Source: Dipteronia dyeriana (lineage: Eukaryota > Streptophyta > Magnoliopsida > Sapindales > Sapindaceae). Taken from it: a DNA stretch of 64,000 bases. Shown in pieces: positions 1 to 11,988 of the stretch (position 1 is the stretch's first letter; each line of letters opens with the position of its first letter). The stretch spans positions 64,801,192 to 64,865,191 of the forward strand of contig CM065300.1 of assembly GCA_032871835.1 (NCBI GenBank). Direction: 5' to 3'. The translations under genes were made by a program, and so were the position numbers. The notes beneath the pieces were generated by a model. It ran no database searches and was not told the DNA's origin. It saw only the letters and a list, made by a program, of their open reading frames with translations.

Positions 1-1744
1 TTACACAAGAGGTTTCGCAACCAAGCCCAATTGTAAGTTCCGTACCAATACAAGATCAACAATCTACCATACCTCATCATAGTGGGAGGGTTGTTAGACA
101 ACCCGAGAGATACATCGGTCTAGGAGAATCTGTAGAGAATCTTCCAGACGACGATGATCTCTATACGTACAAGGAAGCAATGGAAGATGTTGATTGTCGC
201 CATTGGCAAAAGGCAGTGCAATCCTAAATTGAATCTGTGTTCAAAAATAAAGTCTAGTCTCTTGTAGACTTGCTTAAAGGGATTAAACCCATCGGGTGTA
301 AGTGGGTATACAAGAAAAGAGGAATGGATGGAAAGGTGGAAACCTTTAAAGCTAGATTGGTAGCTAAAGGTTATACATAAAAGAAAGGTATCAATTATGA
401 ACAAACCTTATCTCCTATGGCCATGCTTAAATCCATTAGGATACTCTTATCCATTGCGACATCTCTAGACCTAGAGATTTGGCAAATGGACGTCAAGACA
501 GCTTTTCTTAATGGAAGTCTTGACGAAAGCATCTACATGATGCAACCAAAAGGATTCATTGAAAAATGCCAAGAGGAAAGGGTATGCAAGTTGCAAAGAT
601 CCATATATGGATTGAAGCAAGCATCAAGATCTTGGAACATAAGGTTCGATCAAGCCGTGAAAAGTTTTGAATTTATTCAAAACCTTGACGAACCTTGTGT
701 ATACAAAAGGATTAAAGGCGACTAATTGGTTTTCCTAGTTCTTTAAGTTAATGATATACTACTCATCGGAAATGATGTAGGTTTATTGACATCAATAAAA
801 GAATGGTTTGCAAAACAATTTGATATGAAAGACTCTGGAGAAGCAAGTTACATTCTTGGTATCCAAGTCATAAGGGATAGAAAGAATATAACGATTGCAT
901 TATCCCAAGCTTCATACATATATAAAATATTATCTAGGTTTTCCATGCAAGATTCCAAGAAAGGTATGTTACCTTTCAGATATGGATTCAAACTTTCTAA
1001 GGAACAAGTTCCTAAGAATGAGCATGAAGAGCAATTCATGAGTAGGGTTCCATATCCATCAGCAGTTGGAAGTCTCATGTATGCAATGCTTTGCACTAAA
1101 CGAGATATTTGTTTTGATGTGGGCATAGTTAGCAGGTTTCAATCGAAACCTGGTCCTGATCACTGGATGGCAGTCAAGCATATTTTCAAGTATCTTAGGA
1201 GAACGGGAGATTATATGCTTGTATATTCTAGAGGGGATTTAATTCTTGTTGGGTATAAAGATTCTGATTTTCAGTCAGATTCTGACTCCAAGAGATCAAC
1301 ATCAGGATCTGTGTTTACTATTGGAGGAGGGGCAGTCATATGGAGGAGTATCAAGCAATCTTGTATTGTCGATTCCACCATGGAAGTCGAGTATGTTGCC
1401 GTATAAGAGGCTGCTAAAGAGGTTGTCTGGCTCAACCAATTCTTGATTGACTTTGAAGTTGTTCCTGATGCGAATAAGCAGATCACTATCTATTGTGACA
1501 ATAGTGGAGAAGTGGCTAATTCGAGAGAACCAAGAAATCATAAGAGAGGGAAACAGATTGAAAGAAAGTATCACCTTGTAAGGGAAATTATGGATAAGGG
1601 TGACGTGATGATTACCAAGATCACTTCAGCAAAAAATCTAGCGGATCCCTTTACAAAGGCTCTTCCATAAAAGAGTTTTGATGGGCATCTAGAGAACATG
1701 GGGATGAGAGATATGACACATTTGCTATAGAGCAAGTGGGTGAT
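1..1744 (+). pseudogene. Copia family C, copy 1: 3' half of pol (reverse transcriptase and RNase H), broken
   Basis: This is the 3' part of a Ty1/copia polyprotein that enters from the left edge. It matches, in opposite orientation, the pol of the full-length copy at 43977-54283. Visible landmarks are the RT block with AFLNGSLDESIYMM (about 506-545) and YGLKQASRSWN (about 606-640), the RNase H region DSDFQSDSDSKRSTSGS (about 1261-1310), and the C-terminal ADPFTKALP (about 1641-1668). Several in-frame stops break it (for example near 226, 256, 723 and 1406), and the YVDD catalytic box reads stop-VND near 745-757. A purine-rich tract just before 1745 is the polypurine tract. It is a dead relic; the family assignment is confident. 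Confidence 0.93.
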
Positions 1745-2546
1745 TGTTGGGATTATGCTCAATAGCAAAAGTGTAATAATGTAATTGACAATCTTTTCAT
1801 ATTAATAAGGTGATTTCTAGTTTAACAAATCTCATAGCATTTATAGTTTAAATATTATAATTGTCAAAAGAAAATAATCATTAGGTCAAAAGACTATGAG
1901 AAAAGAAGAATTGTTCATACATCTAGATATGTATGAGGTAGACACAATTCTTTAGTTAGTCTTGAATAATATTCACAACTTAAGATAAAAGGTTGAGCAC
2001 ATTTATCTTGTCAAAGTTGTAGATTCTTTTGCTAGCATTTAAATGGGATCAAATGTGTTATAATGAGTCTAAAATCATTAAAGTGAGGTGTTTTTGGGCA
2101 AAAGAATCTAGTGCACTGGGTGTATTGAATAAGATCACAATGAAATACTTTATCTAGAACCGTCAATGGATAAAAGTTTTCATTTGAAGACAATTGGAGA
2201 GTCTATCTCAATCCTGAGATAAATAATGGACTTATGATTGCAAGTGTTATCATTTGAGCTATCAATGAGCATGATTATATAGCATAGTCTATCCTCGATA
2301 GTTTGGTGGTATTCATTTGTTAATCGATAGAGGACTACATTTATAGATATGAACATCGTGGCTCCATTTATTAAATGAGAGTAGAATACCATAATATGGA
2401 TGTTTTGAGGTATTGGATATTAAATCTTAACGTTAAGTTTTCAATAGTGTCTATTGAAACATGGCTTCTGGGCAAGTCAAAATATCCAAGTTCAAAATAT
2501 GGTCATATGAGTAAATATGGTAACTAGGAGAGCTATAGGCGGTTTA
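1745..2546 (+). repeat. 3' LTR of copia copy 1, first segment
   Basis: The LTR starts with TGTTGGGATTATGCTC directly after a polypurine tract (AGTGGGTGAT), as expected for a copia 3' LTR on the + strand. It matches the reverse complement of the right parts of the LTRs at 43977-46456 and 51767-54283. It is interrupted at about 2546 by an inverted LTR of the same family and resumes at 4814. Confidence 0.9.
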
Positions 2547-4813
2547 TGTAGGGAAAATCGGTTCAAAATGCAACGGAAGTGTAAGAAAATTAGAAAATTA
2601 GGGTTTGCGTATGAATAAAAAATTTCCTTTTAATAACAAGAACCTTAACCCTAGATTAATTGATGTATTTAAAAAGTATCGTACTTTTTTTTTGTGACGA
2701 TTGAACTAGTGTTGAATTGAATCCCTAAGATCTTCTAATCCAATCACGAACATGAATCACCTAGAAGTGTGGGCTACCTTTCTTTATATTGTATACCTGA
2801 GGATGGAAACAAACAAAATCTTATTCTTTGTTAGTCACATTAATCCTCCAAGAGAAAAACCTAGAATGTCCGGTCACTTTTGAATTATCAATCAATTTGA
2901 TTGAAACTCGCGTGAACCTTGATTTGATGTTGTACACAAAACCTTTTTGATGCAAAGGATACTAGTGTATTATCGAAAACAAAAACGTTCCCTCTTTTCT
3001 CTATACTTGGCCGAATTCTTCACACAATGAGTTGGACGAAGTTTTTTTTTATAACAATAATAAAAATAAATAAAAAACAAATTCTCACACTAAAAACTAA
3101 GGCTTTGTCAAATTTTATAGGTAGTATATATATATATATATATATGAGGCCAAATCCTCTCCTAAGAAGAATTTATTTGGTGGGCAAGAATCCTTTCCTT
3201 AGGCGGATTTACTTAATGACCAAGAATCCTTTTCTAAAAAGAATCCTTTTCTAAAAAGAATCCTTTTCTAAAAAGAATTCTTTCCTACACCAAGACTCCT
3301 AATCCAACTCATTAGTGTATTTGTGACCATATTAAAAAATTCCTAATATTACTAGATAAATAATTCCTTTTATTTATCTACTTATCAAATTTAGTCTTTA
3401 ATATTAATTATACTACCAAAAATAGTATAATATTAGGAGACATTCTCCTAATAGAAAAAAGATTTTGACTTTTAATTAAATAATTAATTAATTACCAATT
3501 TAATTAATTTCCATTTAATTAAATAATAAAATAAAAAATAATATATTTTGACTTTTATATATTAGCCTTGCCACCCATGACAATATATAGGCATATATAT
3601 TATTTTTCTTATTTCATTAAATCCATTAGACTTTTATAAAAAGTACACATGTGAACTAAACACATTCTTACAAAAAGAAACAAGTCCACATGTCTTAATA
3701 CAATTCTAGACAGACCCCTAAATTGATCTGGTAGAATATATCAAGTGATCCATGCAAGTTCGTGTGAATTGGGGATCTTGGCAGACTATCTAAATTTAAG
3801 CTCCAATAAATACAACCCAATCACAATCAACAAATGATTCACTTAGGTCCGATCTATTAATTTTAGTTCATTCCACTAAAGAACTAAAATAGAACTAAAA
3901 TTGAACTCTTAAATAAAGATAGAATAAGTTGATGTTACTCATTCATACCCTAGACAACCTTATTGGAGAAAGTGTATCCTCGTGAAGAATATCAGTAATC
4001 GTCAAGAGCTCATAGACCGCCTATAGCTCTCCAAGTTACCATATTTACTCATATGACCACATTTTGAACTTGGATATTTTGACTTGTCCAGAAGCCATGT
4101 TTCAATAGACACTATTGAAAACTTAACGTTAAGATTTAATATCCAATACCTCAAAACATCCATATGATGCTATTCTACTCTCATTTAATAAATGGAGCGA
4201 CGTGTCCATATCTATAAATGAAGTCCTCTATCGATTAACAAATGAATACCACCAAACTATCGAGGATAGACTATGCTAAATAATCATACTCATTGATAGC
4301 TTAAATACTAACACTTGCAACCATAAGTCCATCATTTATCTCAAGATTAAGATAGACTCTCCGATTGTCTTCAAATGAAAACTTTTATCCATTGTCGGTT
4401 CTAGATAAAGTATTTCATTGTGATCCTCCTCAATGCACCCAGTGCACTAGATTCTTTTGCACAAAGACACCATACTTTGATGATTTTAGACTCATCATAA
4501 CACATTTGATCCCACTCAAATGCTAGCATAAGAATCTATAACTTTGACAAGATAAAGGCGCCCAACCTTTTATCGTAAGTTGTGAATATTATTCAAGACT
4601 AACTAAAGAATTGTGTCTATATCATACATATCTAGATGTATGAACATTTCTTCTTTTCTCATAGTCTTTTGACCTTATGATTATTTACTTTTGACAATTA
4701 TAATAATTAAACTATAAATGCTATAAGATTTGTTAAACTAGAAATCATTTTATTAATATGAAAAAATTGTCATATACATTATTATACTCTTATTATCGAG
4801 TATAATCCCAACA
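2547..4813 (-). repeat. Inverted LTR of copia family C nested inside the copy-1 LTR (solo LTR)
   Basis: The segment begins TGTAGGGAAAA and ends CCCAACA, the two LTR ends of family C read in minus orientation. It is 2267 bp against about 2.5 kb for the intact copies. No internal region follows it, so it is a solo LTR. The flanks rejoin the host LTR at GGCGGTTTATG / ATGAGCT. No clean 5-bp target duplication is visible; at most ATG is shared. That leaves open a solo LTR with an eroded duplication or an inter-element recombination product. It contains a run of AAGAATCCTTTTCTAAA repeats at about 3226-3280 and an AT tract near 3126-3145. Confidence 0.85.
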
Positions 4814-6434
4814 ATGAGCTATTGGCGATTATTGGTATTCTTCACGAGGATACACTTTCTCCAATAAGGTTGTCTAGGGTATGAATGAGTAACATCAACT
4901 TATTCTATCTTTATTTAAGAGTTCAATTTTAGTTTTTTAGTGGAATGAACTAAAATTAAATAGATTGGACCTAACTGAATCATTTGTTGATTGTGATTGG
5001 GTTGTGCCTATTGGAGCATAAATCTAGATAGCCAACCAAGATCCTCAATCCACACGAACTTGCATAGATGACTTGATATATTCTACCAGACCAATTTAGG
5101 GTTCCATCTAGAATTTTATTGAGGCATGTGGACTTGTTTCTTTTTGTAAGAATGGGTCTAGTTCACATGTGGACTTTTTATAAAGGTCAAATGGATTTAA
5201 TAAAATAAGAAAAATAATATATGGCCCATATACATGTGTTGGGCAGCAAGGCTAACTAAGAATAGCTTAATTATATTATTTTATTTTATTATTTAATTAA
5301 ATGGAAATTAATTAATTTGGTGATTAATTATTTATTTATTAAAAGTCAAAGTCTTTTTCCTAGTAGGAGATGGTTTTCTAAAATTATACTATTGTTGGTA
5401 GTATAATTAATATTAAAGACTATATTTGATAAGTAGATAAATAAAAGGAATTATTTATCTAATCAAATTAGGAAGTCTTTAATATGGTTATAAATACACT
5501 ATTGAGTTGGATTAGGAGTCTTGGTGTAGGATAAAATTAATTTTTGAAAAGAATCTTTAACCACCAAGTAAATCTACCCAAGGAAAGGATTCTTAACTAC
5601 CAAGTAAATCCTTCTTAGGAAAAGAATTAAGTCTCCTAATTATATTCTATGAAATTTCGGTCAGCTATGTATATATAAGAGAAGGATAGAATTCCTTTTA
5701 GATAAGTATTCTTAACTACCAAATAAACCCACCTAAGGAAAGGATTCTTGCCAACCAAGTAATTCATTCTTAGGAGAGGACTTACGATCCTATATATATA
5801 TAGGTTTGGAAATTTCGGCCAGCTTTAATTAATTGCAAGAATTAATTTCGGCCAAGCTTGGGACTTTCTAAAGAGAGAATTTGGCCAAGCAAAAGAGAAT
5901 TTTGAGGGAGAAAAATTTGGTTTTTACTATGGACAAAATTCGACCAACTCATAGAGATAGTGTGAATTCGGCCAAGAAGAGAAAAAAGGGAACGTTTTTG
6001 TTTTCTATAGTACACTAGTATCCTTTATATCAAAAGGGTTTTGTGTACAACATCGAATCAAGGTTCACGCGAGTTTCAATCAAATTGATTGATAATTCAC
6101 AAGTGGCCGGATGTTCTTGATTTTTGCTCTTGAAGGATTATTGTGACTAATAAGGAACAAGATTTTCTTTGTTTCCATCCTCAGGTATACAAGATACATA
6201 AAGGGAGCCCACACTCCTAGGTGATTCATGGTCGTGATTGGATTGGAAGATCTTGCGGAATCAATTCGACGCTTGTTCAATAGTCACAAGAAAAATGTAC
6301 GACACTTTTTACATACATCAATTAATCTAGGGTTAAGTTTATCGTTGCGTAAAAAGGAAAAAAATTATTTATACGCAAACCCTAATTTTTTTAAATTTTC
6401 TCACGCTTCCGATGCGCTTGGCTTTTTCCCTACA
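4814..6434 (+). repeat. 3' LTR of copia copy 1, second segment
   Basis: Continuation of the LTR from 2546, ending in TTTTTCCCTACA at 6434, the same terminus seen at the PBS side of the full-length copy (51767, opposite strand). With the first segment the LTR is about 2.42 kb. The next bases (TGGAT...) belong to the hAT pseudogene, so TGGAT is the expected 5-bp target duplication. Its partner lies left of this window. Confidence 0.88.
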
Positions 6435-8257
6435 TGGATAATGAGTACGTCACATGTTATATGTGACAGGATCAGATATCTGTAGCTATAGGTCTTCCAC
6501 CATAACAGCAAATCAAATTCCTCCGTGTTTTCAAATGAATCGAATTGAGCTTCAAGGTACCTGTTTAATTTGGCACCAAAAGTTGCAGCAGCTCGTTGGA
6601 ATGAACTTGATGTGCCATCTTTTTTCGGCGTTCGAGAATGTTCCAACTTGTCTTTAACGGGAGTGTGTCTGTTTCTGCTAATGGTTGTGTTTCAACGCTG
6701 CCAAACTTACGCTCATAAATACTAAAAATTTCAAACAAGTTGTTTTGAATGTCAGTAACTTGGGCGGAATATATATGATCAAATTAGCACCGATAAACTC
6801 AAACAACGTTTCTAAACCAGATAATTCAATCTAGGATCTACTATAACATCTAAGGCATAAAAGAAAGGCATTGTTGACTAGTATTTTTTAAACTTGGTCT
6901 CCATAGCAACAACTTCGGTGCCTAAGATATCATCTTTTCTATACGTGTTTAACATTTCAGATATTTCCACAATCTGATGGATTGTCTGGAAAGATGTAGG
7001 GTAATAGACCCTGGAAAGAGTTACAGTGGCATCGTAAAAAACCTTTAAAAATTGAACAAAAATCATTGCCACATACCAATCGTCTGGGGTCAGTAATGGA
7101 CGTCGAAGTTCGATCATTTTCATGTTTTAAAAGCCTGAAATAGGTATATCACGATCCAAACAATTTTACAGCATTAAGTAAATAGATTTCTATCTTACCA
7201 GTATATCTATTTAGAATCATCGGGATCATAGATCGTAAGTTGTATAGTATCTGTCGAATTCTTGGAATCTTGGATTAGAAATGCCAATCCAAAAAAAGGG
7301 CATCTCTGATGTGATCTATACAATCGATTACTTTCTTCATATTATACTGTACAACTAAATTTATGATATGACATGCATAACATTGTTGGAAGAAATAACC
7401 CCCATCTTGTGGGATTTTTCTTTCAATAAACAATGCAATAGAGCTAGTATTTGCCGATGCATTATCTAATGTGATAGTAAGGATGCGATGAGTTATTTTA
7501 TAATTTTTTAAATTAGAAACAATGGCATTAAAATTATTTTGTGGTATGTGTAAAATCCACAAGACGAAAACTGAGATTTTTTTTTATAACCACTAATAGG
7601 AGTCTAAATAGTGTCATGTGACACATAAATAGTCAAGTTTAGAATATGCGTTTCAAATATGAGAAGTTAAAGCAATAAAGACGCTTAGATGCTATAATTT
7701 AGTCATCAAGTCATCTTGTTGGGTTTTAAAAAGTTTTAACAAATCGCTCATAATGGTATTTCTAGAAACAACTTTAAATTGGGGGTTGTATACACTTTGG
7801 ATAAATTCTGTATAAAAACATTGTCACCGAAACTAATTGGTTGATCAGTTTATGTAATGTAACGTGATAGCATGTGCGGCGTCGTAACGCCACATCGTAA
7901 CGGACCCATCTGGGTGTCGTTGTAGTTGTGTATGGGTTGTAGTGTCTACATGTCCGTGTGCAGACATGCATTTCAACATATGCCTTCTGAAATGATCGGT
8001 TTCCCACTAGTGGTGGTATAGTCCTTAGAACAAAATTTACATTTAGCTCGTGGTCCGGTCGTACCGTCTGGGAATGTCATTTGTACAACGTCAAAACACT
8101 AATATACTTCTGATGTAAACTTCTTAGATTTGGGACGTGTTGTTGGTGTGGTGCCAGAACCAGAAGGTCCTACTGTAGTTTTCACCTTTCTAGAAAGGTC
8201 AAAATTGTTGTTGTTCATGTTAAGACCGCCCGAAAAAATAGAATGATGAGGATTCAT
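6435..8257 (-). pseudogene. hAT transposase (RICESLEEPER-like), broken
   Basis: Transposase remnant that in an intact form would bind terminal repeats and catalyse cut-and-paste transposition. From the N-terminus: likely start at 8257 (MNPHHSIFSGG), a BED-type zinc finger with DGTTGPRAKCKFC (about 8040-8090), then TITLDNASANTSSIALF and CACHIINLVVQ of the RNase H-like fold (7275-7562). Next come LKVFYDATVTLSRVYYPTS (6878-7123) and EFDLLLWWKTYSYRYLILS, the start of the C-terminal dimerisation region (about 6430-6560). The frame is broken by stops and shifts, including a stop after KKFTSEVY. The protein ends abruptly where the copia LTR begins. The order of blocks matches plant hAT transposases, so the call is firm although nothing functional remains. 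Confidence 0.88.
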
Positions 8258-9930
8258 TTCCTACAATACAAATATTAACTCATTAGTCATTAAAAACTAC
8301 GCATGAAATCATAAATGTATTAATGCGTACGTTTTTGTCATTAGAAATCGTACGTCAAAACAAAATTCAAAAAGAACCACAATAATGCCTCAAAAGATTA
8401 TTAAACTAGTACATGGCAAGCCGGGTGTCGTCCACAGAGAAAGGGAAATTAAATGGCTAAAACTAGTTAACTAATACTAAACTAAAACGATGCATGAAAA
8501 GTAAATAAATGGTTTGGGTTTTGAAATGTTAATAGTTAATATGCAAACTGCAATTAAGTTAATTAATCTAACATGCAACTAATGTTAATAAGAAATGAGT
8601 GTTAAAATATGATGGTTAAGACTAAGAAATTGATGGATCCAACGAGTGAATTATGGGCATGTACGAACTCTCATGAAATGAATGCGCATTAAATTGTTTA
8701 TAAAAAATCTAGATGTATAGCATTGGTTGTATATCTCTCATGAGTTTCCAATCTATATGTATAGTATTGGTTACTCACAAGTGATTTTCCATGAATGAGC
8801 ATCTATCAAAATAAGTGATTAATCTCTTCATTTATCAACCTAGATTTACATAATTGATGCTTAACCTCTCACAAGCAATCAACCTAGATGTATAGAATTG
8901 ATTACCTATTAAAAGTTAGACAAAAATTGAGATTATAAAATCCGGGTCTCACTTGAGGATGTACTTTTGTTTGACCCTTCCATTCAATTGAGATAAAGAA
9001 GATCAAGTAGATGTATACCCAATCAAACACTCAAATAATTTCTCAAACAAATTGCTAAGAGAGGAATGTACAATCAAAGACAAATCATCATTGAAATCAA
9101 TTAAAAAAATGAATAGAACATATTTGATAGATTGATATAAAAATATAGAGTTCATTACCCACAAATATTTCACATCCATCCTATAGTGGGATGTTTAGCT
9201 ACTTATGATAAATACAATAAAATAACAAGGAGATGAGAGATAGAGAATATCCATGTAGATTTCCTCCTTTCTTGAAGCTTGATCCAATCTCCAAGTGTCC
9301 TTAAGTAAATGAAGATGAAGGATGGTTAGATTGGGCGAGGAATGGTTCCTAGATCTAAGTTAGTAGATTAGAGAAGAAAATAAGAGAAATGAGTGAAAGA
9401 GATGATCTAAGAGTGTATGAGATGGTCTGGAAGTGTATTTTCAAAATAAGAACAAGATGTATATATAGAATTCCAAATTTAGGTCTGAAAATACTGATGT
9501 GGCATGCATGATGAGCGGAATGTACGGGTAAGGACTCGCACAGTACCCTGATGCTTCACTTTCTTCTCTCTGGTTTTGGCATATGTACGGGTTGGGATCC
9601 ACCCACTGACCTCATGGGCTCTAATCTGCTTCTTTGTTTTTTTCCTGTTGCGCAGCTTGTGCGCTAGTTGTGTGCAGGTAAGGACCTGCACACTAAAGCC
9701 TTTTCTTCCTTAATTTGGCATGTTTCCGAACAATCTTCACGCTTTCCAACCTTTCTTCCGAAATGCACATAATTGCCTGTAAAAATAGCAAACGAGCCAT
9801 AAGATACGTAAAAATGTACAAAAACGAGAAAAGGAAAATGGAATTGAGGGCCAAAATATATGACAATTTTGGCAAGATCATGTACTAAGCATAAAACTAT
9901 AAAAGCCATAAAATGATAAAAGTACTAAAC
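8258..9930. other. Non-coding stretch inside the hAT element, possibly a separate insertion
   Basis: No supported gene. Around 8405-8445 it contains ACATGGCAAGCCGGG followed by GTCGTCCACAGAGAAAGGG, resembling GTGGCAAGC...TCGTTCCACAGGGA at about 23114-23142 inside a different element. Both stretches later have similar endings: a GC-richer block with GTACGGGT-type direct repeats (about 9520-9690 here), then a run with TACGTAAAAATG and ACGAGAAAAGG (about 9808-9835). This suggests both are copies of one class of non-autonomous element, but I could not define ends or target duplications. Several segments repeat loosely around CTAGATGTATAG (8710-8905). Confidence 0.35.
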
Positions 9931-10915
9931 AAAAATATTAAAATTAATAACTAAAGTGTAAACATAAAATGATAATTTACTAACCAAAAATTATAAAATT
10001 AACTACTAAACATAAAATTATAAATTTATTAACCAAACAAAATTATTAAAATTAACTACTACACACAAAAATGCTTAATTTACTAACCAAAAATATTTAA
10101 ATTAACTACTACACATAAAAATTCTTATTTGACTAACCAAAAATATTAAAATTAACTACTAAACACACAATGATAAATTTACTAACCAAACAAAAATATT
10201 AAAATTAACTGCTACACATTAAATACTTAATTTACTAACAGAAAATATTAAAATTAACTATTACACGTAGAAATGCTTAATTTACAGACCAAAAATATTA
10301 AAGTTAACTACTAAACATACAATGATAAATTTACTAAGCAAAAATATTAAGTAATTCACATAAAAATAATTAATTTACCAAAAATATTAAAATTAACTAC
10401 TACACATAAAAATACTTAATTTACTAACTAAAAATATTAAAATTAACTAATAAATAGACAATGATAAATTTACTAACCAAAAATAATAAAATTAACTACT
10501 GCATATGAAAATGCTTAATTTACTAACCAAAAATATTAAAATTAACTACTAAATATACAATGATGAATTTGCTAACCAAAAATATTAAAATTAACTTCTA
10601 CACATAAAAATGCTTAATTTACTAACCAAAAATATTAAAATAAACTACTACACATAAAAATTCTTAATTTACTAACCAAAAATATTAAAATTAACTACTA
10701 TACATATAATGAAATAAATTTACTAACTAAACAAAAATAATATTATTAACTACTACACATAAAAATGATTATTTTTCTAACCAAAAATATTAAAATTAAT
10801 TACTAAACATAAAATGATAAATTTACAAACTAAACAAAAATATACTAAGCATAAACCCATAAATATTAAATATACATAAAACCTAAGAATAAATATCAAA
10901 ATTAATAACTAAGCA
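9931..10915. repeat. Minisatellite with a unit of about 50 bp
   Basis: Roughly 19-20 imperfect tandem copies. The core reads AAAATTAACTACTACACATA, then AAAATGCTTAATTTACTAAC, then CAAAAATATT, giving 50 bp. Some copies carry a 4-5 bp extension (ACCAAACAAAAATATT) and the alternative TAAACATAAAATGATAAATT. Extremely AT-rich with no coding potential. It lies between the hAT BED-finger exon and the hAT right terminus. Confidence 0.85.
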
Positions 10916-11335
10916 TAAATATATTAAGTACAAATATAAAATTTAAAAACTATAACATAAACTAGGTAATAACACTTAAAGAAAAAAAAAATTGTATCTT
11001 TGAACTTTGGTGTCTTTGTTAAGAGATTAGAGAATAATAGTTAGATGATAGTAAATTAATAATATAGTATTGGAATAGTAGATTAGTAGTGTAGAGATTA
11101 AAGAATAGAGAGAGAGTGAGAGTAGATAAAGAGTAAGAATGAAATTGTGTAGATAAATGAAGAATAGAGAGATTGAGAGAGAATAGAGAGATTGAGAGAA
11201 TGAGAGATTGAGAGAAAGTAAATGAAAATTGAAATGGATGATAGTATTTATAGAAAAATATGAAATGTGAGTAAAAGTATAAAATAGTAGAGTTGACTTT
11301 TCAAATTTTCAACCGTTAGTTAAAAAATAATAATT

Positions 11336-11485
11336 AGGCGGGTCCAACGGTCGGCACGTCGTGCCGGCTGTTGGGCATGGCGGGTTGGGGCACACTGTGC
11401 CGACGGGCCCTGCCATCATTTGTAGGTCGGCCGAGCAAGCTAGGCACATCAAGCCCGGCCCGCCCCATATTGCCACCATTAAATA
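11336..11485. repeat. GC-rich hAT subterminal region
   Basis: A sharp GC-rich island in AT-rich surroundings, with repeated CGGCACG/GCCGGC/GGCCCG motifs and short inverted copies (GGCACGTCGTGCC). It ends in CCCATATTGCCACCATTA. Clusters of GGCCC/GGGCC next to a TGGTGGCAA-type end are typical of plant hAT termini, where transposase binds. The end position is by eye, give or take a few bases. Confidence 0.55.
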
Positions 11486-11661
11486 CAACCAAAGTCTATT
11501 GAGGCAGCAGCTAAAATAATTTTACGGTATTTATTATTTATTTATTGTTCATGTTGTCATGTTGATGTGCAAAACAGCTTATATCGATTAAATAGTTTCT
11601 AAGAGAAGATGTGAAAATTAAAAATGTCTGTGGAGATTAGAGTACTAAATAGAGTAAAAGC

Positions 11662-11668
11662 TATAAAT
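11662..11668 (+). promoter_or_regulatory. Candidate TATA box for the MIR319-like gene
   Basis: TATAAAT, about 220 bp upstream of the hairpin, the nearest clean TATA-like motif on the + strand. Position is plausible for a Pol II primary microRNA transcript, but such motifs are common in AT-rich DNA. Confidence 0.3.
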
Positions 11669-11884
11669 CATAGGAGAATAGGAGAGTGAAAGTGAAAGTG
11701 GTTGAACAAGAAAGGAAAAAGGGAATTAATGTTGGATAGAAAGACGGATGAAGTTGAGCCATCATATGCTCTTAATAAGCAATCATCCTCTCACAAGCAA
11801 TACCCTACTCCACAATCTTCTAAAACAACCATTCTTCACTCTTCATTGAATTTTCTGTGATCTCCATATAATTATACAAATTGT

Positions 11885-11988
11885 GAAAATGGTAGAAATA
11901 GGGGTTCCTTGCAGCCCAAAACAGTTGGCTACCTGATAAATGTTGTCTATGTTTTGGACTGAAGGGAGCTCCTAATTCTTCTCTTTTC
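11885..11988 (+). ncRNA. MIR319-like: MIR319/MIR159-superfamily-like microRNA precursor hairpin
   Basis: The 3' arm carries TTGGACTGAAGGGAGCTCCT (11954-11973), the miR319 core sequence. miR319 directs cleavage of class II TCP transcription-factor mRNAs, and related miR159 targets GAMYB-type MYBs. Bases 11885-11922 pair with 11951-11988 across a 28-nt loop. By hand, the inner 22 positions give 17 Watson-Crick pairs, 3 G:U and 2 mismatches; the outer 16 give 12 Watson-Crick, 1 G:U and 3 mismatches. The stem continues well beyond the mature region, as expected for plant processing. The foldback is about 104 nt, clearly shorter than the long MIR319/MIR159 foldbacks typical of the family. A transposon end lies only 400 bp upstream. 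Expression is unproven, and a decaying copy is possible. Confidence 0.8.
11954..11974 (+). ncRNA. miR319-like: Predicted mature miR319-like sequence (3' arm)
   Basis: 21 nt beginning TTGGACTGAAGGGAGCTCCT, differing from classical miR319 only at the 3' end. With a 2-nt 3' overhang the star strand would be 11901-11921 on the 5' arm. The exact processing site is inferred from the family. Confidence 0.75.

Larger units (their letters stand above)
6435..11485 (-). mobile_element. hAT-superfamily DNA transposon, truncated on the left
   Basis: A degraded hAT element on the minus strand. The transposase pseudogene lies at 6435-8257 and a GC-rich subterminal block at about 11336-11485. The right end appears to be near TAATGGTGGCAATATGG (reverse complement, about 11464-11485), typical of plant hAT termini. 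The left (3') end was cut away by the copia copy-1 insertion at 6434, so the C-terminal transposase coding region should lie left of the window. The long stretch between BED finger and right terminus has been inflated by a minisatellite and perhaps a second insertion. I could not verify the 8-bp target duplication. Confidence 0.7.

Noticed and set aside
120..404. 94-codon minus-strand frame at the window start
   Set aside because: Antisense shadow of copia pol, which is clearly on the + strand.
7774..8007. 77-codon frame read as a BED domain protein
   Set aside because: The conserved BED residues (RAKCKFC) are in another frame just upstream; this frame results from a shift in the pseudogene.
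9931..10915. Possible CRISPR-like array
   Set aside because: Units are head-to-tail with no spacers, in a plant genome; an ordinary minisatellite.
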